Part shown: positions 1-6,350 of the stretch, piece after piece | Numbering within the stretch: the first letter of the stretch is position 1 | How the letters are laid out: each line of letters begins with the position of its first letter | Assembly: GCA_031259515.1 (NCBI GenBank) | Contig: JAIRLK010000345.1 | Location: 1-11,361, forward strand | Direction of reading: 5' to 3' | Source: Treponema sp. | Lineage (GTDB): Bacteria; Spirochaetota; Spirochaetia; Treponematales; Breznakiellaceae | DNA length: 11,361 nt | Program-made: the position numbers and the translations under genes | The notes under the pieces: generated by a model | What the model saw: the letters and a program-made list of their open reading frames with translations, nothing else | Told to the model about the DNA's origin: nothing | Databases searched by the model: none

Positions 1-34
1 TCCCCTTTTACATTAATAAGTCCAGAACATTACC
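1..34 (-). repeat. Second copy of the IS1-like terminal sequence (direct repeat of 237-270)
   Basis: Bases 1-34 and 237-270 align without gaps and differ at only two positions (4 and 13 of the repeat), so they are 32/34 identical and in the same orientation. The identity runs past the roughly 20 bases expected of an IS1 terminal repeat. This suggests that the second end is also a left end, with its body lying upstream of base 1. Confidence 0.85.
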
Positions 35-202
35 GGCGTTCTTTACATCGGGCTTACAGCCGTTATACGTGTATTCCGCGTAAAATGTTTGGTGGGAACA
101 TTCCGTATTATTACCGGCATACCGCTTTTTACCGTTTGAAGTGCCGTATAGTCGGACATCCCCGCTCCCGCAAAACGGACATTTTAATGCTACTGTTACC
201 AT
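35..202 (-). pseudogene. insA-like transposase N-terminus, truncated
   Basis: The frame starts at ATG 202, preceded by AGGAGAGGAAAGCA, a good ribosome site. It encodes a short N-terminal domain with CPFCGSGDV near residue 8, KKRY near 25, then ECSHQTF and a YTYNG..P stretch. That order matches the zinc-binding N-terminus of IS1 InsA (CPSC, QRY, CSHC, FTY, P). The second cysteine pair is incomplete here (CSHQ instead of CSHC). About 56 residues are native; the last residues before the stop at 8 (GNVLDLLM) are read from the second element end and do not belong to the transposase. The remaining part of InsA and all of InsB are missing from the window, so this copy should be inactive. Confidence 0.7.
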
Positions 203-236
203 TGCTTTCCTCTCCTGAAGGTTTTCGTACAGTATA

Positions 237-270
237 TCCTCTTTTACAATAATAAGTCCAGAACATTACC
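237..270 (-). repeat. IS1-like left terminal repeat
   Basis: Minus-strand start of the truncated element, GGTAATGTTCTGGACTT and onward. It is a direct repeat of bases 1-34 with two mismatches. The flanking bases from 271 on are the place to look for a target duplication. Confidence 0.8.
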
Positions 271-294
271 CCTGATTTGGGCTGGGTTTTGGTT

Positions 295-324
295 TTGAGG
301 AACTGATCCCTTCTCGGCTAGATT
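295..324 (+). promoter_or_regulatory. Weak sigma-70-like promoter candidate upstream of recO
   Basis: TTGAGG (295-300) and TAGATT (319-324) are separated by 18 bases, each matching 4 of 6 consensus positions. They are the best pair between the insertion sequence and recO. Bases 271-365 hold nothing else recognisable. Confidence 0.25.
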
Positions 325-380
325 AATTTTGAGGCAATGCGAGGGGGAGACTTCCCGTTCCTTACGTGGTATCATGCCCC

Positions 381-1157
381 ATGGCTCGGAACTTCACGTA
401 TACCGCCTTAGTCCTCCGGGCCCGGCCTTCGGGGGAATCCAACCGGGAAATCACGTTCCTTACCGCCGAGGAGGGGCTGATCCGGGCCACGGTCTTCGGC
501 GGGCCTAAGAGCAAGCTCCGCGCCCACGCCGCCCTCTACCACGGGGGCAAGCTGTGGATCTACCGGGACCCGGTGAAGGGGTTCATGAAGGTAACGGATT
601 TTGACGTCCAGGAGTGGAGGCCGGGCATACGGGAGCTTTACGAGCGGACCCTGGCGGCTTCGGCGGTGGCGGACACGGTTCTGGCGGCCCAGGGCGGCGG
701 CGGCGGATGGGAGGATGCCCTCGCACTGACCGAAAGTGCCCTGGACGCTCTGGACAAGGCGGACGAGGCCGCTTGCCGGCGGGCGGCCATCCGGTTCCTG
801 TGGAACTGGGCGGAGATCCTGGGCCAACGGCCCGGCCTTGACCGGTGCGGGGTGTGCGCTTGTGAACCGCGGGGGGATGGGTTACTATGGTATTCACTGC
901 GGGACGGGACTGCGGTTTGCCCGTCCTGCGCGGCCCTGCCCGCCGGGTATATCCCGCGGGATGGAACCTGGGAAACAGCCGGGTATCTGCCGGTGGGGCC
1001 CGGCGTCAGGCGGTGGCTCGCGGCGGTCCGGGGGCGGGATCCGGCCCTGACGGAACGGTTCACCCTGGACAAGGCGTCGGAGCGGGAGGCGAAGGCCCTG
1101 GTTACGGCGATCCTGGCCGGGGCCCTGGGGAAGCGGCTTTCGACCTGGGAGTTTTAA
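381..1157 (+). CDS. recO: DNA repair protein RecO
   Basis: RecO is the RecF-pathway mediator that, with RecR, loads RecA onto SSB-coated single-stranded DNA and anneals complementary strands. The 258-residue product begins MARNFTYTALVLRARPSGES with the N-terminal OB fold (about residues 5-80), where the GES...FLT..EGLI pattern is typical. A helical domain follows. Cys156/Cys159 and Cys180/Cys183 form the CxxC...CxxC zinc site seen in many bacterial RecO proteins. The reading frame is also open from a GTG at 366, which would add five residues. I prefer ATG 381 because the family N-terminus begins about there, although neither start has a strong ribosome site (a GAGGGGGA run lies at about 342-349). 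The length is normal. The phosphorylase gene follows after 13 nt, and recJ, another RecF-pathway gene, is two genes downstream. Confidence 0.9.
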   Translation: MARNFTYTALVLRARPSGESNREITFLTAEEGLIRATVFGGPKSKLRAHAALYHGGKLWIYRDPVKGFMKVTDFDVQEWRPGIRELYERTLAASAVADTVLAAQGGGGGWEDALALTESALDALDKADEAACRRAAIRFLWNWAEILGQRPGLDRCGVCACEPRGDGLLWYSLRDGTAVCPSCAALPAGYIPRDGTWETAGYLPVGPGVRRWLAAVRGRDPALTERFTLDKASEREAKALVTAILAGALGKRLSTWEF

Positions 1158-1170
1158 CGGCGGAGGAAGT

Positions 1171-2502
1171 ATGAGAGCGGTTGACATCATCATGAATAAA
1201 CGGGCCGGGAAGGAGCTTTCCCGGAAAGAGATTGAGTTTTTAATCGGCGGGTATGTTGCCGGGGAGATTCCCGATTACCAGGTGTCGGCCTGGGCAATGG
1301 CGGTGTTCTTTCAGGGGATGGGCGCGGCGGAAACGGCGGCCCTGACCGAGGTAATGCTGCGGTCCGGGACGGTGATCGATCTTTCCGGAATAGCCGGGCC
1401 CTTCGTGGACAAACACTCCACAGGGGGCGTCGGGGATAAGACAAGCCTTATTCTTGCTCCTCTGGCGGCGTCCCTGGGGATACGGGATCCCATGATGTCG
1501 GGACGGGCCCTGGGGCATACCGGGGGAACCTTGGACAAGCTGGAGGCGATTCCGGGCTACAGGACAGACCTTTCGGCGGAACGGTTCCGGGAGATCATCG
1601 GGAAAGACGGGTTTGCCATGACGGGGCAGACCCGTGACATCGTGCCGGCGGACCGGTTGCTTTACGCCCTGCGGGACGTAACCGGGACGGTGGAGTCCAT
1701 ACCCCTCATCACGGCGAGCATCCTGTCGAAAAAGGTTGCCGAAGGTGCGGATGCCCTGGTGCTGGATGTGAAGTACGGGTCCGGGGCCTTCATGAAGCGG
1801 AGCGAGGACGGGGAGAAGCTGGCCCGATCCCTGGTGGATACCGGCGCGGCTATGGGGAAACGGATCATCGCCCTCCTCACGAACATGGATGAGCCGCTGG
1901 GAACCATGGTGGGGAACTTCCTTGAAGTAGAAGAGTGTTTGGACTGCCTTGAAGGGAAGGGAGTACGGGAAGGATCGGCGGATCTGATGGAAGTTACCCT
2001 GGAACTGGCGACCCGGATGGCGATCCTAGGGGGCAAGGCGGCAAGTCCGGAAGAGGGCCGGCTGCTTTGCGAGGAGCGCCTGGCGGGAGGAGAACCCTTG
2101 CGGCGCTTCCTGGACAATGTGAAAAGCCAGGGAGGGGATGTGGAAAAGTTGCTGGAACTCCGGGGCGCGTACCGGTCCCCGGTTCAGGGGGAAGTCAGGG
2201 CCGCTTCTTCCGGGTACATCAGCCGGATAGACGCCTGGAAGGTGGGCTGTGCCGGGATACAGCTTGGCGTGGGACGGAACCGGACGGAAGACGAGGTGAG
2301 CCCCACAGCGGGGGTACAGCTCCACAAAAAGCGGGGAAGCCCGGTTAGGGCGGGGGAACTGGTCATGAGCGTGTGGTCCCGGGACCAGGCGGGACTTGAG
2401 GCGGCTTTGCCCCGGCTTGAGGAGGCGGTTGAATATAGTGAAACGGCGCCCCCTGAACGAAAACTCATTCTAAAAGAAATCGTACCGGAAAAGATACGGT
2501 AA
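1171..2502 (+). CDS. pdp: Pyrimidine-nucleoside / thymidine phosphorylase
   Basis: This cytosolic enzyme reversibly splits pyrimidine nucleosides with phosphate to give free base and (deoxy)ribose-1-phosphate, for nucleoside salvage and sugar use. The 443-residue protein matches the family end to end. It has an N-terminal helical domain (MRAVDIIMNKRAGKELS), the phosphate-binding KHSTGGVGDKTSL at 81-93, and the family signature SGRALGHTGGTLDKLE from 110. YALRDVTGTVESIPLI follows, and then the C-terminal alpha/beta domain. Overall it resembles Bacillus Pdp (EC 2.4.2.2). Residue 108, however, is Met, as in E. coli thymidine phosphorylase (Met111), where Bacillus Pdp has Lys108, so the substrate preference may be closer to DeoA. 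The start at 1171 follows GGAGGA (1162-1167) at short spacing. It lies 13 nt after recO and 23 nt before recJ, consistent with one transcript. The symbol could equally be deoA. Confidence 0.9.
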   Translation: MRAVDIIMNKRAGKELSRKEIEFLIGGYVAGEIPDYQVSAWAMAVFFQGMGAAETAALTEVMLRSGTVIDLSGIAGPFVDKHSTGGVGDKTSLILAPLAASLGIRDPMMSGRALGHTGGTLDKLEAIPGYRTDLSAERFREIIGKDGFAMTGQTRDIVPADRLLYALRDVTGTVESIPLITASILSKKVAEGADALVLDVKYGSGAFMKRSEDGEKLARSLVDTGAAMGKRIIALLTNMDEPLGTMVGNFLEVEECLDCLEGKGVREGSADLMEVTLELATRMAILGGKAASPEEGRLLCEERLAGGEPLRRFLDNVKSQGGDVEKLLELRGAYRSPVQGEVRAASSGYISRIDAWKVGCAGIQLGVGRNRTEDEVSPTAGVQLHKKRGSPVRAGELVMSVWSRDQAGLEAALPRLEEAVEYSETAPPERKLILKEIVPEKIR

Positions 2503-2525
2503 CCTGAGCGACGGAGGCGCAGGGC

Positions 2526-4676
2526 ATGATTTGGGACAAAAAAGATATTTCCCAGGAGACGGTAAAGAGCATCGCGGCCAGGTATGACTGCGATTTCCTC
2601 ACCGCGTCCATCCTGGTACGCCGGGAGCTTACCGAAGGAGAGGAGATACGGTATTTCCTGGAGGATGATCCTCGGTATCTGCGGAATCCTTTTGAGCTTC
2701 CGGATATGGAAGACGCGGTGGACCGCATCCTGGCGGCTAGGGAAGAGGGGGAAAAGGTTCTGGTTTTTGGGGACCGGGACGCGGATGGGATCACCGGGAC
2801 GGCCCTTCTTACCGGGTATCTTCGCGGCCTTGGGCTGGACGTACGCTGGCAGCTTCCCGTGGGGGACGATCCCTATGGCCTTTCAATACAGGCGGTGGAA
2901 GAATTCGCCCAGGCTTCCGGGAGTCTCATCATTACCGTTGACTGCGGCATATCCTGCACAGCCGAGGTGGAAAGGGCCAATGAACTGGGGATAGACGTGA
3001 TCGTTACGGATCACCACGCCCCGAGGGATATCGCGCCGGACGCGCTGGTCATCGTGAATCCCAAGTTGGAGAAATCCGCCTACGGGTTCCAGGATTTGGC
3101 CGGCTGCGCCGTGGCGTATAAACTTGTCTCCGCCCTCAGGTTTGCCGTAAAAAGCGATACCTACGGCCACTCAATCTGCTTGCTCAATGTCCGGCCTTCC
3201 AACGATGCCTATGTCGTCGAGGCGGCTAAACTGCGGAACCTGGTGGTGGTAAAGCGCCTGACGGAAACGGTGATCCCCGGCATGGTGAGCATAATGGAAA
3301 CCAGGCTGCCCGCCTTCCTGGAGGGGCAGCAAATCTTTGCCTGGGACGCGCCGCTTCAGAAAAAGATGCTGGCGAAGATGTTCGGGACTAGCGTAGAGGT
3401 CTACATGCTCGATATGGCGGTGGAAATAGGAAAGGAGGTTCCCCAAACCGCAGGCAAGAGTCTTCTGAGGATACGGGAGATCTCCAAACTCGCCAAATAT
3501 TCAGACAAAGGGACGGAAGAACTGGACGTATTCATCAACCTGTTTACTACCTTCATTAGGCGGCGGGAAAAGCTCTTTACCGACGAGGACCGGGCGGACC
3601 TTCAGCTTGCGGCCCTGGGGACCATCGCGGATATTATGCCCCTGCGGGACGAGAACCGCATCCTCGTCCGGTCCGGCGTAACGTCCCTGCAGGAAAAGTC
3701 CCGTCCGGGGATTCATGATCTGCTCTTCAAGCTGGGCCTCGCGGGGCGGCGTTTCGGCGCTATGGAAATTTCCTGGCAGCTCTGCCCGGTCATCAACGCC
3801 GCAGGGCGCATGGGCAGCCCGGAAAAGGCTGTGGCCCTTCTGCTTTCGGAAGACCCCAAAGAACGGAATAAGCTGGCGGACGAGATCATCGCCATGAACG
3901 ACGAACGAAAGAAACTGAGCGGGGATATGTGGGCCGTTGTGGAACCCCGTGCAGCGGACAGTCTTGCCGAATTCGATGGAAAGCTGGTCCTGGCCTATGG
4001 TGAAGACATAGTCCGGGGGGCTGCGGGGCTCATGGCAAACCGCATGTCAGGCGCCTTTAAGGTACCCGCCGTGGTCGTTTCGTTCAGCGAAAAGATCGCT
4101 ACCGGGTCCCTCCGCTCGGCCCGGGATTTCAACGTCCGGTCCCTCATGGAGTCCTGTGCGGACCTCTGCATAGACTGGGGCGGTCATAATTTTGCCGCGG
4201 GATTTAGTCTGGACCGGTCAAACTGGGACGCTTTCCTGGAACGCCTTAAAAATATGGCCCGGATCATAGAGTTAAAGGATGAAACGGATGAGGAAACCGT
4301 CTCGGTGGACGCGGAACTTCCCCCGCCATACCTGACCCCGGACATCCTCAAACTGGTGGATCGTTTTGAGCCTTACGGCGAACAGAACGATCGGCTTGTC
4401 TTCATGACCCGGGGCGTCAGGGTAGCGGATATTAACTTCATAGGAAAACCTGAAGCCAAGCACGTCAAACTTACCCTGGACACGGGGAAACACAAGTGGC
4501 CCGCAGTGTACTGGCAGGCCGCCGGCAAGGTAAAGCGGGAGTTTGACCTGGAGGACAGAGTGGACCTGGTATATACGGTGGAGCGGAACTGGTTCAACGG
4601 GACCGAGACCGCCCAGCTTAAAATCATCGATTTACAGCGTTCAGACTTACGGCATTCCGACGGAAAGCCGGCCTGA
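2526..4676 (+). CDS. recJ: Single-strand-specific exonuclease RecJ with a large internal insertion
   Basis: RecJ degrades single-stranded DNA 5' to 3' in RecF-pathway recombination, mismatch repair and base-excision repair. The DHH phosphoesterase motifs are all present: DRDADG at 83-88, VDCGIS with Asp139, TDHH at 161-164, and IADIMPL with Asp369. The DHHA1 part has INAAGRMG at about 423-430 and GGHNFAAGF at 552-560. The C-terminal OB-like domain covers about 600-705 (FEPYGEQN...VF). At 716 residues it is longer than typical RecJ (about 560-580). The excess lies between LAGCAVAYKL (about 191-200) and LAALGTIAD (about 361-369), a gap of roughly 154 residues where E. coli RecJ has about 33. 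The inserted segment looks like a degenerate DnaQ-type exonuclease fold (see findings). ATG 2526 is preceded by GGAGG (2513-2517) at 8-nt spacing. The following gene starts 1 nt after the stop. Confidence 0.93.
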   Translation: MIWDKKDISQETVKSIAARYDCDFLTASILVRRELTEGEEIRYFLEDDPRYLRNPFELPDMEDAVDRILAAREEGEKVLVFGDRDADGITGTALLTGYLRGLGLDVRWQLPVGDDPYGLSIQAVEEFAQASGSLIITVDCGISCTAEVERANELGIDVIVTDHHAPRDIAPDALVIVNPKLEKSAYGFQDLAGCAVAYKLVSALRFAVKSDTYGHSICLLNVRPSNDAYVVEAAKLRNLVVVKRLTETVIPGMVSIMETRLPAFLEGQQIFAWDAPLQKKMLAKMFGTSVEVYMLDMAVEIGKEVPQTAGKSLLRIREISKLAKYSDKGTEELDVFINLFTTFIRRREKLFTDEDRADLQLAALGTIADIMPLRDENRILVRSGVTSLQEKSRPGIHDLLFKLGLAGRRFGAMEISWQLCPVINAAGRMGSPEKAVALLLSEDPKERNKLADEIIAMNDERKKLSGDMWAVVEPRAADSLAEFDGKLVLAYGEDIVRGAAGLMANRMSGAFKVPAVVVSFSEKIATGSLRSARDFNVRSLMESCADLCIDWGGHNFAAGFSLDRSNWDAFLERLKNMARIIELKDETDEETVSVDAELPPPYLTPDILKLVDRFEPYGEQNDRLVFMTRGVRVADINFIGKPEAKHVKLTLDTGKHKWPAVYWQAAGKVKREFDLEDRVDLVYTVERNWFNGTETAQLKIIDLQRSDLRHSDGKPA

Positions 4677-4677
4677 T

Positions 4678-5799
4678 ATGCCCTTTTGTCCCGGCCTTCT
4701 CCGTTTTTTGGCGGGAAAAAAAGCCAAGCCCTTCATCGTTCTGGTCCTGTGCCTGGTTGTTACGGGCCTGTGGCTGTCCGCCGGCTTCCTTTTTGCCGGC
4801 GGACGGCGGGACACGGTGGAGGAGGCCGCCGGGGAAGAAGCCCCCGCCATCTCCGCCGAACCGGAACCGGCTGCGCTGGAGGAAGCCGCGCCGCTCCAGG
4901 AGCGGGGCCTTCTCCGTATGGTGGCTTTGCCCGGCTCCCTCCGGCCCGGGGAGCCGGTAACCATAGGACTGCTCTTTCCCCCGGATACCGGCGGGGAGGC
5001 AAGCCCTCCTATCTACGCGGTCCTGGTCAATGCTCAGGGACGCCGCCTAAGCCGCGCCGCCTTCTTCGTCCTTCCCGGCGGACCGCCTGGCCCGGCCGGG
5101 GCTGAGGTACGGGCGGCGGTGCTTGCCGTTCCCTCAACCTTTCGTCCGGGAAAGGCGTTTATCAGAACAGACCCGCATATAGAGGGCTTAGAGGACATCC
5201 CCCTTACCGTAGTGGACCGGGATTTTGTTTTTGAAACAATTGATTTAAATGAGGAAAATACCGATCTGCGGACCAGGGAAGACGTTCAAAAAATGGCGGA
5301 GGCGGAACAGCTTTGGGCCCTCCTGCGCCGTCCGGGGGATAAGGTCTACGCCAGGGAAGCTTTTGAAGCGCCGGTTAGTTCCCCCAGGCGGACCAGTTTT
5401 TTCGGGGACCGCCGGGTCTACCGGTACATAGACGGCTCCGTGGACACGGCCATCCACGCCGGCATAGACTACGGAGTCCCACGGGGGACTCAGGTCCATG
5501 CCTGCGCCCCGGGAAAAGTAGTCCTGGCCCGGTCCCGTATCGTTACGGGGAATTCGGTCATCATCGAACACTTCCCCGGCGTTTATTCCCTCTATTATCA
5601 CCTGGATACCATAGCCGTTGCCGAAGGCAATCTGGTTGAAAAGGGCGGCCTGCTGGGCGAATCGGGCGCTACCGGCCTTGCCACCGGTCCCCACCTCCAT
5701 TGGGAAATCCGGGCGGCTGGGGAAAACGCGGACCCTGACGCCTTCATAGAACGATCCGTCCTTGACAAAACGGCGATTTTGAGTAAGCTGGTTGAATAG
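4678..5799 (+). CDS. Membrane-anchored M23 (LytM-type) zinc endopeptidase
   Basis: Predicted peptidoglycan cross-link endopeptidase of family M23. The 373-residue product has a signal anchor or signal peptide at about 17-41 (KPFIVLVLCLVVTG, then LWLSAGFLFAGG), so it should act in the periplasm. A Glu/Ala/Pro-rich linker covers about 45-75. A beta-rich domain of uncertain type follows (about 80-190), then a short helical linker. The LytM domain runs from about 228 to 355. Zinc ligands His260 and Asp264 (HAGID) and His341 are present, with the second-shell histidines His308 (YYH) and His339 (HLHW), so it should be active. The same frame is open upstream to 4543 inside recJ. I chose ATG 4678 because it is 1 nt past the recJ stop and directly precedes the hydrophobic segment. 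That arrangement implies translational coupling to recJ. Confidence 0.9.
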   Translation: MPFCPGLLRFLAGKKAKPFIVLVLCLVVTGLWLSAGFLFAGGRRDTVEEAAGEEAPAISAEPEPAALEEAAPLQERGLLRMVALPGSLRPGEPVTIGLLFPPDTGGEASPPIYAVLVNAQGRRLSRAAFFVLPGGPPGPAGAEVRAAVLAVPSTFRPGKAFIRTDPHIEGLEDIPLTVVDRDFVFETIDLNEENTDLRTREDVQKMAEAEQLWALLRRPGDKVYAREAFEAPVSSPRRTSFFGDRRVYRYIDGSVDTAIHAGIDYGVPRGTQVHACAPGKVVLARSRIVTGNSVIIEHFPGVYSLYYHLDTIAVAEGNLVEKGGLLGESGATGLATGPHLHWEIRAAGENADPDAFIERSVLDKTAILSKLVE

Positions 5800-5834
5800 G
5801 CCTTATTATAACGGTTTTATAAACACAAGGTTAC

Positions 5835-5840
5835 TATACT
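5835..5840 (+). promoter_or_regulatory. Possible -10 element upstream of rpsU
   Basis: TATACT lies in an AT-rich gap (5800-5857) between the M23 gene and rpsU, about 30 nt before the start. No good -35 is seen at the right distance, so rpsU may depend on an extended or weak promoter or on read-through from recJ and the M23 gene. Confidence 0.25.
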
Positions 5841-5858
5841 ATTTTGACCGGCGGGAAG

Positions 5859-5866
5859 GGAGGTGA
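5859..5866 (+). promoter_or_regulatory. Strong Shine-Dalgarno that fixes the rpsU start at TTG 5872
   Basis: GGAGGTGA is fully complementary to the 16S 3' end and sits 5 nt before TTG 5872. The alternative GTG at 5863 lies inside this sequence and has no ribosome site of its own at proper spacing. Confidence 0.75.
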
Positions 5867-5871
5867 GTTAT

Positions 5872-6075
5872 TTGGCGCATATCATTGTTGATGAAAATGA
5901 GATTCTGGAAAAGGCTATCAAACGGTTTAAACGGATGGTAGAAAAAGAAGGCATCATCCGTGAATATAAAAAACGTGAATACTATGAGAAACCTTCCACA
6001 ATTCTGAACCGGAAAAAGAAAGCAATCCAACGGAAACTGATGAAAAAATCCCGAAGGGGAAAATCCGGCTATTAA
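5872..6075 (+). CDS. rpsU: Small ribosomal subunit protein bS21
   Basis: bS21 is a small basic 30S subunit protein that sits near the platform and the anti-Shine-Dalgarno region and aids initiation. The 67-residue product reads MAHIIVDENEILEKAIKRF, then a KMVEKEGIIREYKKREYYEKPS core, and ends in a Lys/Arg-rich tail (RKKKAIQRKLMKKSRRGKSGY). All are hallmarks of the family, and the length is normal. Reading from TTG 5872 gives the conserved N-terminus and uses the very strong GGAGGTGA site. A GTG at 5863 would add MSY and would start within that site. It does not sit beside dnaG and rpoD, which are its neighbours in many bacteria. It lies after an M23 peptidase gene and is followed by a non-coding, repeat-containing spacer. 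AT content is higher than in the flanking genes. Confidence 0.93.
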   Translation: MAHIIVDENEILEKAIKRFKRMVEKEGIIREYKKREYYEKPSTILNRKKKAIQRKLMKKSRRGKSGY

Positions 6076-6095
6076 TTTAGCGTGAAACGGGGAAG

Positions 6096-6141
6096 GCGGC
6101 TGCCCATTAGGTGAGTAGCCGCGTCCTTGGGGCAAAGCCCC
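6096..6141 (+). other. Two GC-rich hairpins downstream of rpsU
   Basis: GCGGCT (6096-6101) pairs with AGCCGC (6117-6122) across a 15-nt loop. GGGGC (6129-6133) pairs with GCCCC (6137-6141) across AAA. Neither is followed by a T-run on either strand, so they are not standard intrinsic terminators, though they could protect the rpsU mRNA 3' end. Confidence 0.4.
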
Positions 6142-6156
6142 GCAAACCGGCCCGCT

Positions 6157-6275
6157 CTATAATTCTTTGATCTGCGTTTCGGTAAGTCCTGTCCGGGCTT
6201 CACGTTTGGCGTATCTAATATACGGTGCGGCAGCGCAAGGAGTAGACCGTTTTCCTTATGGTATGATATAATTTT
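6157..6275 (-). pseudogene. Decayed 3' remnant of a RelE/HigB-like toxin gene
   Basis: On the minus strand two adjacent frames together resemble the C-terminus of RelE/HigB-type toxins. The upstream frame reads KIISYHKENGLLLAL, like the usual RVIYYxxxxxxxxLLL strand. The downstream frame reads YAKREARTGLTETQIKEL and then stops at 6157, like the usual YAKxExxDLTxxQxKxL ending. The frames differ by a shift located at about 6210-6235, consistent with loss of one base or gain of two. The 5' two thirds are missing: homology ends exactly where the perfect inverted repeat begins (6276). No antitoxin gene is beside it. The similarity is by eye over about 35 residues, so the family call is moderate, but a broken gene explains this coding-like stretch better than chance. 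Confidence 0.45.
6243..6272 (+). promoter_or_regulatory. Promoter candidate for the downstream secreted-protein gene
   Basis: A perfect -10, TATAAT (6267-6272), has TAGACC (6243-6248, 4 of 6 -35 matches) 18 bases upstream. Transcription would begin near 6279, placing the long hairpin (6276-6324) at the very 5' end of the mRNA, about 70 nt ahead of ATG 6351. Confidence 0.45.
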
Positions 6276-6324
6276 ATAGATGAGGTTGTTCCAAAACTTC
6301 AGTTTTTGGAACAACCTCATCTAT
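6276..6324. repeat. Perfect 21-bp inverted repeat with 7-nt loop
   Basis: Left arm 6276-6296 (ending GAGGTTGTTCCAAAA) is exactly complementary to right arm 6304-6324, with loop CTTCAGT. It lies between a toxin-gene remnant and the secreted-protein gene. Related sequences occur at 10917-10952 and 10999-11056, so it belongs to a dispersed family. No T-run follows in either direction beyond the arm itself. Confidence 0.9.
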
Positions 6325-6350
6325 TTATCTTTGATACAAAAGAGCATAGT

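Larger units (their letters stand above)
35..270 (-). mobile_element. Truncated 5' end of an IS1-family-like insertion sequence
   Basis: On the minus strand the element begins at base 270 with GGTAATGTTCTGGACTT, which has the GGT(A/G)ATG start and layout of IS1 left ends. A promoter-like TATACT (231-236) follows, with a partial -35 (TGGACT) inside the terminal repeat, as in IS1. Next come a purine-rich ribosome site and an insA-like start at 202. The element breaks off at base 35, where another copy of the same terminal sequence begins (34 to 1). No second gene (insB), frameshift window or right end is visible, because the window ends there. The assignment to IS1 rests on both the end sequence and the encoded zinc-finger-like protein. 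Confidence 0.75.

Noticed and set aside
366..380. GTG start adding five residues to RecO
   Set aside because: The family N-terminus begins at the ATG at 381 and no better ribosome site supports 366. It cannot be excluded.
408..1072. Several open frames on both strands over recO
   Set aside because: Pro/Arg/Gly-rich shadow frames with no family features; recO accounts for the region.
4543..4677. N-terminal extension of the M23 protein inside recJ
   Set aside because: It overlaps recJ by 134 nt in another frame, has no family similarity and would bury the signal segment.
5863..5871. GTG start for rpsU
   Set aside because: It lies within the ribosome-binding sequence itself, and the conserved N-terminus begins at TTG 5872.
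6096..6141. A tRNA or intrinsic terminator after rpsU
   Set aside because: There is no cloverleaf or T-arm sequence, and no T-run follows either stem.
6072..6320. An 82-codon minus-strand gene between rpsU and the secreted-protein gene
   Set aside because: It starts in the repeat arm, and only a short middle part looks like a protein family. The rest is out of frame with the toxin-like ending, so a remnant explains it better.
6306..6350. TTG start that extends the secreted protein by 15 residues
   Set aside because: It would translate the hairpin arm and place polar residues ahead of a complete signal peptide.
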